From assembly GCA_900553635.1 (NCBI GenBank), contig USDU01000030.1, forward strand, positions 1 through 16,714: DNA of 16,714 nt, in the 5' to 3' direction. This DNA is from an uncultured Lachnospiraceae bacterium (lineage in GTDB: Bacteria > Bacillota_A > Clostridia > Lachnospirales > Lachnospiraceae). Under the pieces are notes generated by a model. That model made no database searches, had not been told where the DNA came from, and saw only the letters and a list, made by a program, of their open reading frames with translations. Within the stretch, counting starts at the first letter, position 1, and every line of letters starts with the position of its first letter. Positions 7,492-13,036 of this stretch are shown here, piece by piece. Made by a program: the position numbers and the translations under genes.

Positions 7492-8853
7492 CTATCTGCC
7501 TCTTCCGTAGTAACGCTCCTTTTCTCTGTCGGCCTGCTCTTTTGACCTTGCGTATTCCACAATCCCCTCCACCTCACTTTTACCGAGGTAATCTTTCAAA
7601 TATTCGAAATTCGTTTCTTTCTCCTCCAGCTCCTCAATTCGCTCCCGCTGATCTCTGTTTTTCTCCCGTAGATAGCTCACCTGTGATTCCAGCGTATCTA
7701 CCCGGTCTGCCAGCCTTTTCACTTTCTCTGCAAGCTGTACACTTTTGATAGTCAGGTTCTTTACCAGATCTTTCAGCTTTTCCAGCAGTGGCACTGCCTT
7801 CTTGTCCCGGTATGCCTTGGCGCTCATTAAGGCTCCTGGCTCTGGAAGCTGCCACCGCAGTTCTTCATCGTAGGCATGAATATTTCGTTCCATAACCTCT
7901 TTCGATTCCACCATTTTATCCAGTTCCCGTTGCAGCTTCTTCTGCTGTTTCTCCAATTCCTCATTGTCTGACAGCAACTGATTTCTGGTTTCCTTTAATG
8001 CCTCTGTGTCGGAATGAAGTTCTTCACTGGCAGCAAATAGCTCGTCTATTTCATCCTCTAACCGCTCCTTTCTTTCACGTGTACGTTCTATCCGTTCTCT
8101 TGCTTCGTCCTGCCTATCATAGATGTCCAGCAGGTCTTCCCTGCTCGACGTAATCGTCTGCTGCAGCTCCCATAATTCTTTCTCCCGTTCCTGTTTTTCA
8201 TAATTCAGTACCGATAAATGCTTGTTATGAGTTCCGAGCTGTTTCCACCGCACTCCGTACTGTTCCATGACCAAAGCAAGCTCCTGCTTTTCTGATTCTA
8301 TCCACTGATTCCATTCCGTATCGCCCCGTGTGCCGCCCCGGAATCCCTGCTCCGCCAGTGCGCCTTTCAGTGATACTCTGGTGTCAAGGCCACGCTTGCT
8401 ATTACGGATAAATGGGACAAAATCTATGTGGACATGCGGCGTCTCCTCGTCCATGTGCAGGTGTGCCGAAAACACATAGAGGTTCGGATTCCGCTCCTGA
8501 AAATCCTGCATGAAATCTACCAGTATTTCCTTTGCAAGCTGTCCCTCCTCACTCCTCACATTGGTATCATCCTTATTTCCAATCTGGAAAATGACCTCAT
8601 GGAACAGCTTTTCCTGCTTGCTCTGCCGGATTTTCTCATAATAGCTGTCTATCTTTCTATCACTCCGTTTCTGCTTTGCGTTATACCGTTCCAGGGCTTC
8701 ATCGAAAAGCTCATGGTATACTTTCTTGATACTCTTGTGGCAAAATTCCACGTTGTAGATGCTCCGCTCTTTGTCCACGTTCTTCGCGCTAAATGCTCTT
8801 GTGTTGTGGTTGACCGAGCCTTTCCCCATCATTCCACTGATTGTTCTCTCCAA
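7492..8853 (-). CDS. MobV-family relaxase (Mob_Pre type)
   Basis: DNA relaxase that nicks oriT and leads strand transfer during mobilization; cytoplasmic. The N-terminal domain has the MobV motifs: NHNTR (residues 15-19) and the metal-binding HLHMDEETPHVHIDF (about 131-145), which carries the HxDExxPHxH signature. The C-terminal half is long coiled coil (about 215-330 and 375-430), common in this family and used for oligomerisation. At 453 aa it is of usual length. The start is TTG at 8853, with AAAGGAG nine bases upstream; no in-frame ATG before motif I has a comparable site. The non-coding region just upstream (8854-9099) is the natural oriT candidate. It depends on another element's type IV secretion system. 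Confidence 0.92.
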   Translation of the reverse strand: MERTISGMMGKGSVNHNTRAFSAKNVDKERSIYNVEFCHKSIKKVYHELFDEALERYNAKQKRSDRKIDSYYEKIRQSKQEKLFHEVIFQIGNKDDTNVRSEEGQLAKEILVDFMQDFQERNPNLYVFSAHLHMDEETPHVHIDFVPFIRNSKRGLDTRVSLKGALAEQGFRGGTRGDTEWNQWIESEKQELALVMEQYGVRWKQLGTHNKHLSVLNYEKQEREKELWELQQTITSSREDLLDIYDRQDEARERIERTRERKERLEDEIDELFAASEELHSDTEALKETRNQLLSDNEELEKQQKKLQRELDKMVESKEVMERNIHAYDEELRWQLPEPGALMSAKAYRDKKAVPLLEKLKDLVKNLTIKSVQLAEKVKRLADRVDTLESQVSYLREKNRDQRERIEELEEKETNFEYLKDYLGKSEVEGIVEYARSKEQADREKERYYGRGR

Positions 8854-9099
8854 TAGGCATTTCTCCTTTTATCTGTTCTATAAACGCCGGAAACGGCGCA
8901 GGCTTTGTTACTTTCGCCGAAAGTAACGCAAAAGCACTTTTGACAGACCCAAGTGTCCATCAAAAGCTGCTATTGCGCCCTGCCGGGGGCTTTTCCGCCC
9001 TTACGGCCGGAGCGGCTACCCGCCGCCTTTCTGCTTCTGCCGTTCAAGATAGCAAGATCCCCCTGTCTATAGAAAAGGGAATCTTGCCATCTTCCCCGG
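8854..9099. other. Structured non-coding region, oriT candidate
   Basis: This 246-base gap between the relaxase and the ATPase gene holds four inverted repeats. (1) CGCCG-GAAA-CGGCG at 8885-8898. (2) GTTACTTTC-GCC-GAAAGTAAC at 8907-8927. (3) CTTTTGA at 8937-8943 with TCAAAAG at 8960-8966. (4) Near-complementary 16-base arms at 9047-9062 and 9077-9092 (AGATAGCAAGATCCCC and GGGAATCTTGCCATCT). MobV origins of transfer usually lie just upstream of the relaxase gene and contain such repeats. The nick site cannot be assigned by eye. Confidence 0.5.
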
Positions 9100-10068
9100 C
9101 TACAGCATCCAGTACCACTGACTTCCAACCTTTACGCTATCAATATTCAACTCCTTTTTGGCATTCCAGAGTGTTTTCTTTTTGATACCTTTCTCCTTTG
9201 CTGCGTCCATGATTTCATTGCAGGATTTCTGACCATCCGCCAGAATCTCCAACAAAAAAGATTTTGCGTCCTTTGTTTTCTCTCCTTTACTCGTCCCGGA
9301 AAGCAGTTCGTCCACCGTGATATCACAGGGACCTTCCCAGCGAAAGCCATTCTCCTTGTCCAGCCGGAACGCAATCGAAGCTCCCTCCGGTGCAAGGCTG
9401 CTCTTGTCATGGGCGATTACACGCAGGGTCGGATCGTTCTTTACCCGGCCAACCACCAACACACTCCGGGCCATTGCCTGAAAATCTATCGAGCCAAGCC
9501 CCCGGTAAGTGGATTTGCTGCCGCTGGCCTTGTTCATGTGACCGATAAGGATAATAGCGCAGTCGCATTCCTCGGCTATCCTTGCCAGCCGTTTCAGGAC
9601 TGCCCGGATCTCATTTGCCCGATGCATATCCACGTTAGCACCCAGATATGCCTGTATCGGATCTAAGACTACCATTTTCGCCCCTGTTTCTTTAATCGCT
9701 CTGACCAGCCTTTCATCCGTCATGGTCAGGCTCTTAAGGCTTTCGTCTATAACCATCACCCGGCTGCAGTCCGCTCCTGCCGCCAGCAGGCGGGGCTTTA
9801 TGGTGTCTTCCAGGCCGTCCTCTGCGTTCTGATATATCACGTTGATAGGTTCCCTGAGATTCTGTCCCTCCTCCCCCGGAAGCGGTTCTCCCTTTGTGAG
9901 CAGCGCCGCCAGCCGCAGGATAAATGTTGTTTTTCCCTCTCCCGGATCGCCCTGCACAATCGACACTTTTCCATAAGGAATATAGGGATACCACAGCCAG
10001 TCTACCTTTCTGGCCTCCACATCATTCATATTGATTAAACGATAATTTTTCTCTCTTTTTTCTTCCAT
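9100..10068 (-). CDS. RepA-like AAA/RecA-fold ATPase (helicase-type replication protein)
   Basis: A 322-aa cytoplasmic ATPase of the AAA_25/RepA hexameric-helicase type. Walker A is GDPGEGKTT (residues 40-48), Walker B ends in VVLDPIQAY (D136), and a sensor-like IILIGHMNK lies at about 173-180. The C-terminal 60 residues (SFLLEILADGQKSCNEIMDAAKEKGIKKKTLWNAKKELN in outline) form a winged-helix-like DNA-binding domain. The ATG at 10068 is preceded by GGAGGGTG. A nested palindrome in its leader (10104-10154) may be an origin or control site. In similar elements such proteins are thought to unwind or replicate the excised circle. The alternative is a purely mobilization-associated ATPase. Confidence 0.82.
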   Translation of the reverse strand: MEEKREKNYRLINMNDVEARKVDWLWYPYIPYGKVSIVQGDPGEGKTTFILRLAALLTKGEPLPGEEGQNLREPINVIYQNAEDGLEDTIKPRLLAAGADCSRVMVIDESLKSLTMTDERLVRAIKETGAKMVVLDPIQAYLGANVDMHRANEIRAVLKRLARIAEECDCAIILIGHMNKASGSKSTYRGLGSIDFQAMARSVLVVGRVKNDPTLRVIAHDKSSLAPEGASIAFRLDKENGFRWEGPCDITVDELLSGTSKGEKTKDAKSFLLEILADGQKSCNEIMDAAKEKGIKKKTLWNAKKELNIDSVKVGSQWYWML

Positions 10069-10103
10069 TTACACCCTCCACTAAAACATTCCATTGAGTT
10101 TCA

Positions 10104-10154
10104 GCAGAGCTTTTGTTATACTATATTTGCGAGATATAGTTACATAGGCTCTGC
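10104..10154 (-). promoter_or_regulatory. Nested inverted repeat in the leader of the RepA-like gene
   Basis: Outer arms GCAGAGC (10104-10110) and GCTCTGC (10148-10154) enclose inner arms ACTATAT (10120-10126) and ATATAGT (10134-10140). All arms are perfect. It lies in the 107-base gap before the ATPase gene and may be a replication origin, an operator or an RNA leader. Confidence 0.45.
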
Positions 10155-10166
10155 CTTTGTAGGGAA

Positions 10167-10197
10167 ATGTCCTTGTCAATCGACAGGGACATTTTTC
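10167..10197. terminator. Hairpin at the 3' end of the ribbon-helix-helix gene
   Basis: AAATGTCCTTGTC and GACAGGGACATTT pair with a single mismatch around AATC, and the stop codon of the ribbon-helix-helix gene lies within the hairpin. A T-rich tail follows on the plus strand only, so it may not stop leftward transcription efficiently. Confidence 0.4.
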
Positions 10198-10547
10198 TCT
10201 TTATCTTCCCATAGATATCTGGCCCCATCCAGCATCCACAGAATAGCCTTTAACATGTCCAGACAATCATTTTTCATATCCTGCATCCCTTCTTCAGACA
10301 GGATAACCTCTGATTGTTCAAATTGTTCTGTCACTTCCTGAATATTTGTCTGCATATCCTTCACTTCTTCTACTAACTGATAAATCACTTCCTTTTTTCC
10401 AACCACACAGACTTGATTGTAAATACAGGAACGGACAAAATAGTCTTTCTTGGATAAACCACTGGCTAAAATTCTGGCTTCGATCTCCTCCCTCTCTCGG
10501 GGTGATACTCGAAAGCTGATGGTCGAATATTTGTGAACACCACTCAT
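10176..10547 (-). CDS. Ribbon-helix-helix protein, MobC-like
   Basis: A 123-aa cytoplasmic DNA-binding protein. The N-terminus (STISFRVSPREREEIEARILASGLSKKDYFVRSCI in outline, residues 8-42) has the ribbon-helix-helix pattern seen in MobC-type relaxosome accessory proteins. The rest is acidic and probably coiled coil. Its ATG directly follows the integrase stop (TAAATG), with GGAGGA supplied by the end of the integrase gene, so the two are translationally linked. It probably binds oriT or promoter DNA. A plain transcriptional regulator is the alternative. Confidence 0.75.
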   Translation of the reverse strand: MSGVHKYSTISFRVSPREREEIEARILASGLSKKDYFVRSCIYNQVCVVGKKEVIYQLVEEVKDMQTNIQEVTEQFEQSEVILSEEGMQDMKNDCLDMLKAILWMLDGARYLWEDKEKNVPVD

Positions 10548-11609
10548 TTACATCTCCTCCTTACTGTTTTCCTCTTCCAACCTATCCGCAAGCTCTCCTT
10601 GTTTATTGGGATACAGATGGGAATAAGTGTTCAATGTTGTCTCGATTTTTTCATGCCCCAATCGCTCCGCAATCGCCAATGGTGTAAATCCCATCTCTAC
10701 CAACAGTGAAGCGTGGGAATGTCGTAGATCATGAAGCCTTATTCTTTTTACCCCGGAAGCCTTAATCCCTCGAACCATCTCATGCTCCATATAAGACTTT
10801 GTAAAACGAAACATTCTTTCATTCTCCATAACTCCATACAAATGTGAAATATATTCCTCCAATTCTTCTTTCAGAAAGTTCGGTATCGTAATGATCCGTT
10901 TACTTTTCGGTGTTTTGGGCGGTGTAATAATGTCTTTGCCTTCAAGACGCTGATATGACTTGTTTACGGAAATCGTACGTTTTTCAAAATCAATATCTTT
11001 ATAAGTCAACGCCAACAATTCCCCGATTCTCATACCTGTCCAGTACAGAATCAAAAAGGCCATCCTCGTTTCTGGCTTATCTTCTACTGTGGTAAGAAAT
11101 TCTTTAAATTCCTGCTTCGTCCAAATTTCCCTCTCTCCTGCATGACTTTTTCCAATGGTTCCAGCCTTGCGACACGGATTGTCTTTCAGATCATAATATC
11201 GCACTGCATAGTTGAAAATGGCCGCTAACTGATTGTTGACTGTTTTCAGATATGTTTCCGAATACCCTTTCTTTATCAACATATTCTGCCAGGCACGGAC
11301 ATCCGAAACCTTAATATCACACACCCTCTTTTTCTTGAAATACGGAATAATCTTTAAATCAATGATAAACTTCTTTGTCCGCATGGTATTCTCACGCAAT
11401 CGATGTTCCATATCCTCATAATAAATTTGAACGAAGTTCTCAAAATTGATATCCAGATTTTTCTCCTGTTGCTGTCGAAAATCCCGTTCCCACTGTTCCG
11501 CTTCTGCCTTTGTCTTAAATCCCCTCTTGTTCTTCTTATGACTGACGCCCTGCCAATCCTTATAATAGAACTGGCTGCGCCACATCTTCCCATCTCTTGT
11601 TGCCGGCAT
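10548..11609 (-). CDS. int: Tyrosine recombinase (integrase) with arm-binding domain
   Basis: A 353-aa site-specific recombinase that integrates and excises the element. An N-terminal AP2-like arm-binding domain (about residues 1-45, with RSQFYYKDWQGVSHKKNKRGF) is followed by a SAM-like core-binding domain (about 55-145) and the catalytic domain. Catalytic residues visible are R194 (TGMRIGELLAL), K235 or a near neighbour (PKTPKSKR), H293 and R296 (LHDLRHSHA), H319 (GHEKIETTLN) and Y329 (NTYSHLYP). The set is complete, so it is probably active. It lies in an operon with the excisionase-like gene upstream (12-base gap) and the ribbon-helix-helix gene downstream, under the repressed leftward promoter. 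The arm-binding domain is the likely reader of the TAGAGCCA pairs. Confidence 0.95.
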   Translation of the reverse strand: MPATRDGKMWRSQFYYKDWQGVSHKKNKRGFKTKAEAEQWERDFRQQQEKNLDINFENFVQIYYEDMEHRLRENTMRTKKFIIDLKIIPYFKKKRVCDIKVSDVRAWQNMLIKKGYSETYLKTVNNQLAAIFNYAVRYYDLKDNPCRKAGTIGKSHAGEREIWTKQEFKEFLTTVEDKPETRMAFLILYWTGMRIGELLALTYKDIDFEKRTISVNKSYQRLEGKDIITPPKTPKSKRIITIPNFLKEELEEYISHLYGVMENERMFRFTKSYMEHEMVRGIKASGVKRIRLHDLRHSHASLLVEMGFTPLAIAERLGHEKIETTLNTYSHLYPNKQGELADRLEEENSKEEM

Positions 11610-11621
11610 AAAACCACCTCC

Positions 11622-11825
11622 TTACACAGCTACCGTCAATCCGTAAAACTTTTCCTCAAAATACTTCGTAGGAACCTTACCGCTGATTGTCCTGTATCCT
11701 TTCGCTTTCAGCTCGTCATTCAACCCCCGAATGATTTTATAAGCATATCCATTAGATACTCCCAGCAGCTCCGCCGCTTCCGTTGCAGTTACATACATTT
11801 TCTTCGTATTTTCCATTCTCCTCAT
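11622..11825 (-). CDS. xis: Excisionase-like helix-turn-helix protein
   Basis: A small basic protein (67 aa) with a MerR/excisionase-type helix-turn-helix at residues 10-40 (MYVTATEAAELLGVSNGYAYKIIRGLN), followed by a basic patch (KGYRTISGKVPTKYF). Size, fold and place just before the integrase fit a recombination directionality factor. ATG at 11825 has AGGAG six bases upstream; a second ATG four codons in is possible. Transcription starts from the TTGACA/TAAAAT promoter at 11874-11902. Confidence 0.8.
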   Translation of the reverse strand: MRRMENTKKMYVTATEAAELLGVSNGYAYKIIRGLNDELKAKGYRTISGKVPTKYFEEKFYGLTVAV

Positions 11826-11849
11826 TCCTTTCTCCTGTTATTTTCCGGT

Positions 11850-11933
11850 ACACTTTTGTGTTCCTTTATTCGTATTTTATAGTACACATTTGTGTCTGTC
11901 AAGTGTTTTTTAATTTTATGTGCACAAATGTGT
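11850..11933. promoter_or_regulatory. Three operator dyads between excisionase and repressor
   Basis: ACACTTTTGTGT (11850-11861), ACACATTTGTGT (11884-11895) and GCACAAATGTGT (11922-11933) are variants of one dyad, with centres 34 and 38 bp apart. The middle one fills the spacer of the leftward promoter and the right one overlaps the -35 of the rightward promoter. The likely ligand is the XRE repressor encoded at 11980. Confidence 0.75.
11874..11902 (-). promoter_or_regulatory. Leftward promoter for excisionase-integrase operon
   Basis: On the minus strand, a consensus -35 TTGACA (11897-11902), a 17-bp spacer and -10 TAAAAT (11874-11879). The spacer contains an operator dyad. Confidence 0.75.
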
Positions 11934-11949
11934 TCTTTTGTGATAAAAT
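11921..11949 (+). promoter_or_regulatory. Rightward promoter for the repressor
   Basis: -35-like TGCACA (11921-11926), 17 bp, and -10 TAAAAT (11944-11949). The -35 overlaps the third operator dyad, suggesting autoregulation. Confidence 0.5.
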
Positions 11950-11979
11950 AGGAATATCAAACCGAAAGGAGCCATTTCC

Positions 11980-12507
11980 ATGACTACTGGAGAAAAGATT
12001 AAATATTTTCGGAACATGCGTGGAATCTCACAGGATATGCTTGGACAACTGTCTGGTATAAACCCTGCAACTATCAAGAAATACGAATATGGTATACGCA
12101 ACCCAAAACCAGATCAGCTTCTGAAAATTGCAAATGCGCTGGGTATCAGTATCAATATTTTCATGGATTTCGACATTGAAACCGTATCTGATGTCCTGTC
12201 CCTGCTCTTTAAAATGGATGAACAGACAGATATGCATTTTGAGGCTGAAAAGGATAGGAATGGAAATTACATTCCCTCCACTCTAAAAATTTCTTTTGTT
12301 CATCCTGCCATTAACCAGAAATTATGTACATATCTTCGTGCTAAACAGGTACAAGCAGATTTTGAGAATAGTGAAGAAAAGCCCTCCATTGAAGAACGCC
12401 AGGAATTTGAAAATAACATGGAAGAAATCAGAAATCATTTGCTGGATGATAGCATGATAGTGAAAAAGGGGACTACTGGGATTTCTGTAAAACTTTATCC
12501 GAATTAA
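11980..12507 (+). CDS. XRE-family repressor of the mobile element
   Basis: A 175-aa protein with a helix-turn-helix at residues 4-58 (GEKIKYFRNMRGISQDMLGQLSGINPATIKKYEYG, then PDQLLKIANALGISINIFMDFD). It has an uncharacterised C-terminal half, probably for dimerisation; no peptidase (LexA-type) motif is visible. ATG at 11980 is preceded by GAAAGGAG. It is divergent from the excisionase-integrase operon, with three dyads between them, so it is very likely the CI-like switch that holds the element integrated. How it is inactivated is not shown by the sequence. Confidence 0.88.
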   Translation: MTTGEKIKYFRNMRGISQDMLGQLSGINPATIKKYEYGIRNPKPDQLLKIANALGISINIFMDFDIETVSDVLSLLFKMDEQTDMHFEAEKDRNGNYIPSTLKISFVHPAINQKLCTYLRAKQVQADFENSEEKPSIEERQEFENNMEEIRNHLLDDSMIVKKGTTGISVKLYPN

Positions 12508-12516
12508 AGAAAACCC

Positions 12517-12545
12517 TTGAATTATCAGACATAAGATGCTAGTAT
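12517..12545 (+). promoter_or_regulatory. Promoter of the antisense RNA
   Basis: TTGAAT (12517-12522), a 17-bp spacer and TAGTAT (12540-12545) with an extended -10 TGC just before it. It begins ten bases after the repressor stop. Confidence 0.6.
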
Positions 12546-12559
12546 TTAAGTAAACAGAA

Positions 12560-12584
12560 AGCACCCACTCCAATGGTGGATGCT
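12560..12584 (-). terminator. Terminator of the toxin mRNA
   Basis: On the minus strand, AGCATCCAC and GTGGGTGCT pair completely when one G-T pair is allowed, followed by TTCTGTTTACTT. The plus-strand version has a C-A mismatch at that place, so the hairpin is built for the minus-strand RNA. Confidence 0.5.
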
Positions 12585-12620
12585 CCGAGTTTAGGCTAAA
12601 GAAATGTCCTTACGGACACC

Positions 12621-12655
12621 GCCTATCCTGTGGGTCAGACAGGATAGGCATTTTT
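12621..12655 (+). terminator. Strong rho-independent terminator of the antisense RNA (and repressor)
   Basis: GCCTATCCTGT, loop GGGTCAG and ACAGGATAGGC form a perfect 11-bp stem followed by ATTTTTATTTT. It overlaps the last bases of the toxin gene on the other strand. Confidence 0.88.
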
Positions 12656-12770
12656 ATTTTCGCTTGTTTCTCTTATCGAGAAAGGCAAGCAACGCTACAA
12701 TCAAGCTTCCAAAGGACATCAATAATGCTAATATCCCAATGAAAATCGAAACGATCTCATAAGCTGTCAT
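12654..12770 (-). CDS. Holin-like toxin (type I toxin-antitoxin), 38 aa
   Basis: This short gene begins at ATG 12770 and ends at TAA 12654-12656. The product starts MTAYEIVSIFIGILALL, has one membrane segment of about 23 residues (IVSIFIGILALLMSFGSLIVALLAF in outline), and ends in a charged tail (LDKRNKRK). This is the pattern of the putative holin-like toxin family (Hol-Tox; txpA/BsrG-like), small peptides that insert in the membrane and stop growth when not silenced. The ribosome binding site GGGAGGTGG lies seven or so bases upstream. A near-consensus promoter (12863-12891), a long leader able to mask the ribosome binding site, and an overlapping antisense RNA support a regulated toxin. Toxicity is inferred from family resemblance. 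Confidence 0.75.
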   Translation of the reverse strand: MTAYEIVSIFIGILALLMSFGSLIVALLAFLDKRNKRK

Positions 12771-12862
12771 CGGCGCCACCTCCCTTCCTATGTATTCCGG
12801 TTGCCCGGTATCATAAACTCGGGAGGCTACCTCACCCTGTCATAGGCACTTTCTGTAGATGT

Positions 12863-12891
12863 ATTGTAGCATGAAGATTCAGGAATAGCAA
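12863..12891 (-). promoter_or_regulatory. Promoter of the toxin gene
   Basis: On the minus strand: TTGCTA (12886-12891), 17 bp, TACAAT (12863-12868), with an extended -10 TGC. The transcript would start near 12856, giving an 85-base leader. Confidence 0.7.
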
Positions 12892-12903
12892 TCATTCTTT
12901 GCA

Positions 12904-12917
12904 GGTATCATGATACC
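12904..12917. promoter_or_regulatory. Perfect palindrome upstream of the toxin promoter
   Basis: GGTATCATGATACC is a perfect 14-bp palindrome, 13 bases upstream of the toxin -35. It may be an operator or part of the right recombination arm. Confidence 0.4.
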
Positions 12918-12946
12918 CGCCATAACCCCAGTATTCATCACCTAAT

Positions 12947-12965
12947 TAGAGCCATTTTAGAGCCA
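12947..12965 (+). repeat. Right arm-type box pair (TAGAGCCA x2)
   Basis: TAGAGCCA at 12947-12954 and 12958-12965, 11 bp apart, in the same orientation as the pair at 5555-5573. The two regions also share similar flanks (TTAGAGCCA before, TCC shortly after). Confidence 0.6.
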
Positions 12966-12973
12966 ATCCACAT

Positions 12974-13015
12974 AAAAAGGCCCCAGAAATGCCCATTCTA
13001 TCAGCATTTCCAGGG
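12974..13015 (-). terminator. guaA terminator located inside the mobile element
   Basis: On the minus strand, CCCTGGAAATGC, an 11-base loop and GCATTTCTGGGG form a 12-bp stem (two G-T pairs), followed by CCTTTTT. It begins nine bases after the guaA stop. Confidence 0.8.
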
Positions 13016-13023
13016 TTCTGTCT

Positions 13024-13036
13024 GTTACTCAAACTC
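13024..13036 (+). other. Right attachment core (attR candidate) at the guaA 3' end
   Basis: GTTACTCAAACTC encodes the last residues and stop of GuaA on the minus strand and matches the left core at 5440-5452 with one synonymous difference. Confidence 0.6.

Larger units (their letters stand above)
12552..12660 (+). ncRNA. Antisense RNA, putative antitoxin of the holin-like toxin
   Basis: A predicted transcript of about 108 bases, from the promoter at 12517-12545 to a strong terminator at 12621-12655. It contains no ORF with a ribosome binding site and is rich in hairpins (12560-12584, 12605-12618, 12621-12649). It is fully complementary to the 3' untranslated part of the toxin mRNA and to its last codons. 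This convergent 3'-overlap is the layout of txpA/RatA-type type I toxin-antitoxin pairs. Existence and role are inferred. Confidence 0.55.
5440..13036. mobile_element. Integrated mobilizable element in the 3' end of guaA (about 7.6 kb)
   Basis: Bounded by near-identical cores: GTTATTCAAACTC at 5440-5452 and GTTACTCAAACTC at 13024-13036, the latter being the 3' end of guaA. It contains an integrase, an excisionase-like gene, a divergent repressor, a MobV relaxase, a RepA-like ATPase, a ribbon-helix-helix protein and accessory genes. It has no conjugation (type IV secretion) genes, so it would need a helper for transfer. Paired TAGAGCCA boxes occur inside both ends. The guaA 3' end is a known integration target for genomic islands. 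Boundaries are inferred from the repeats. Confidence 0.7.
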
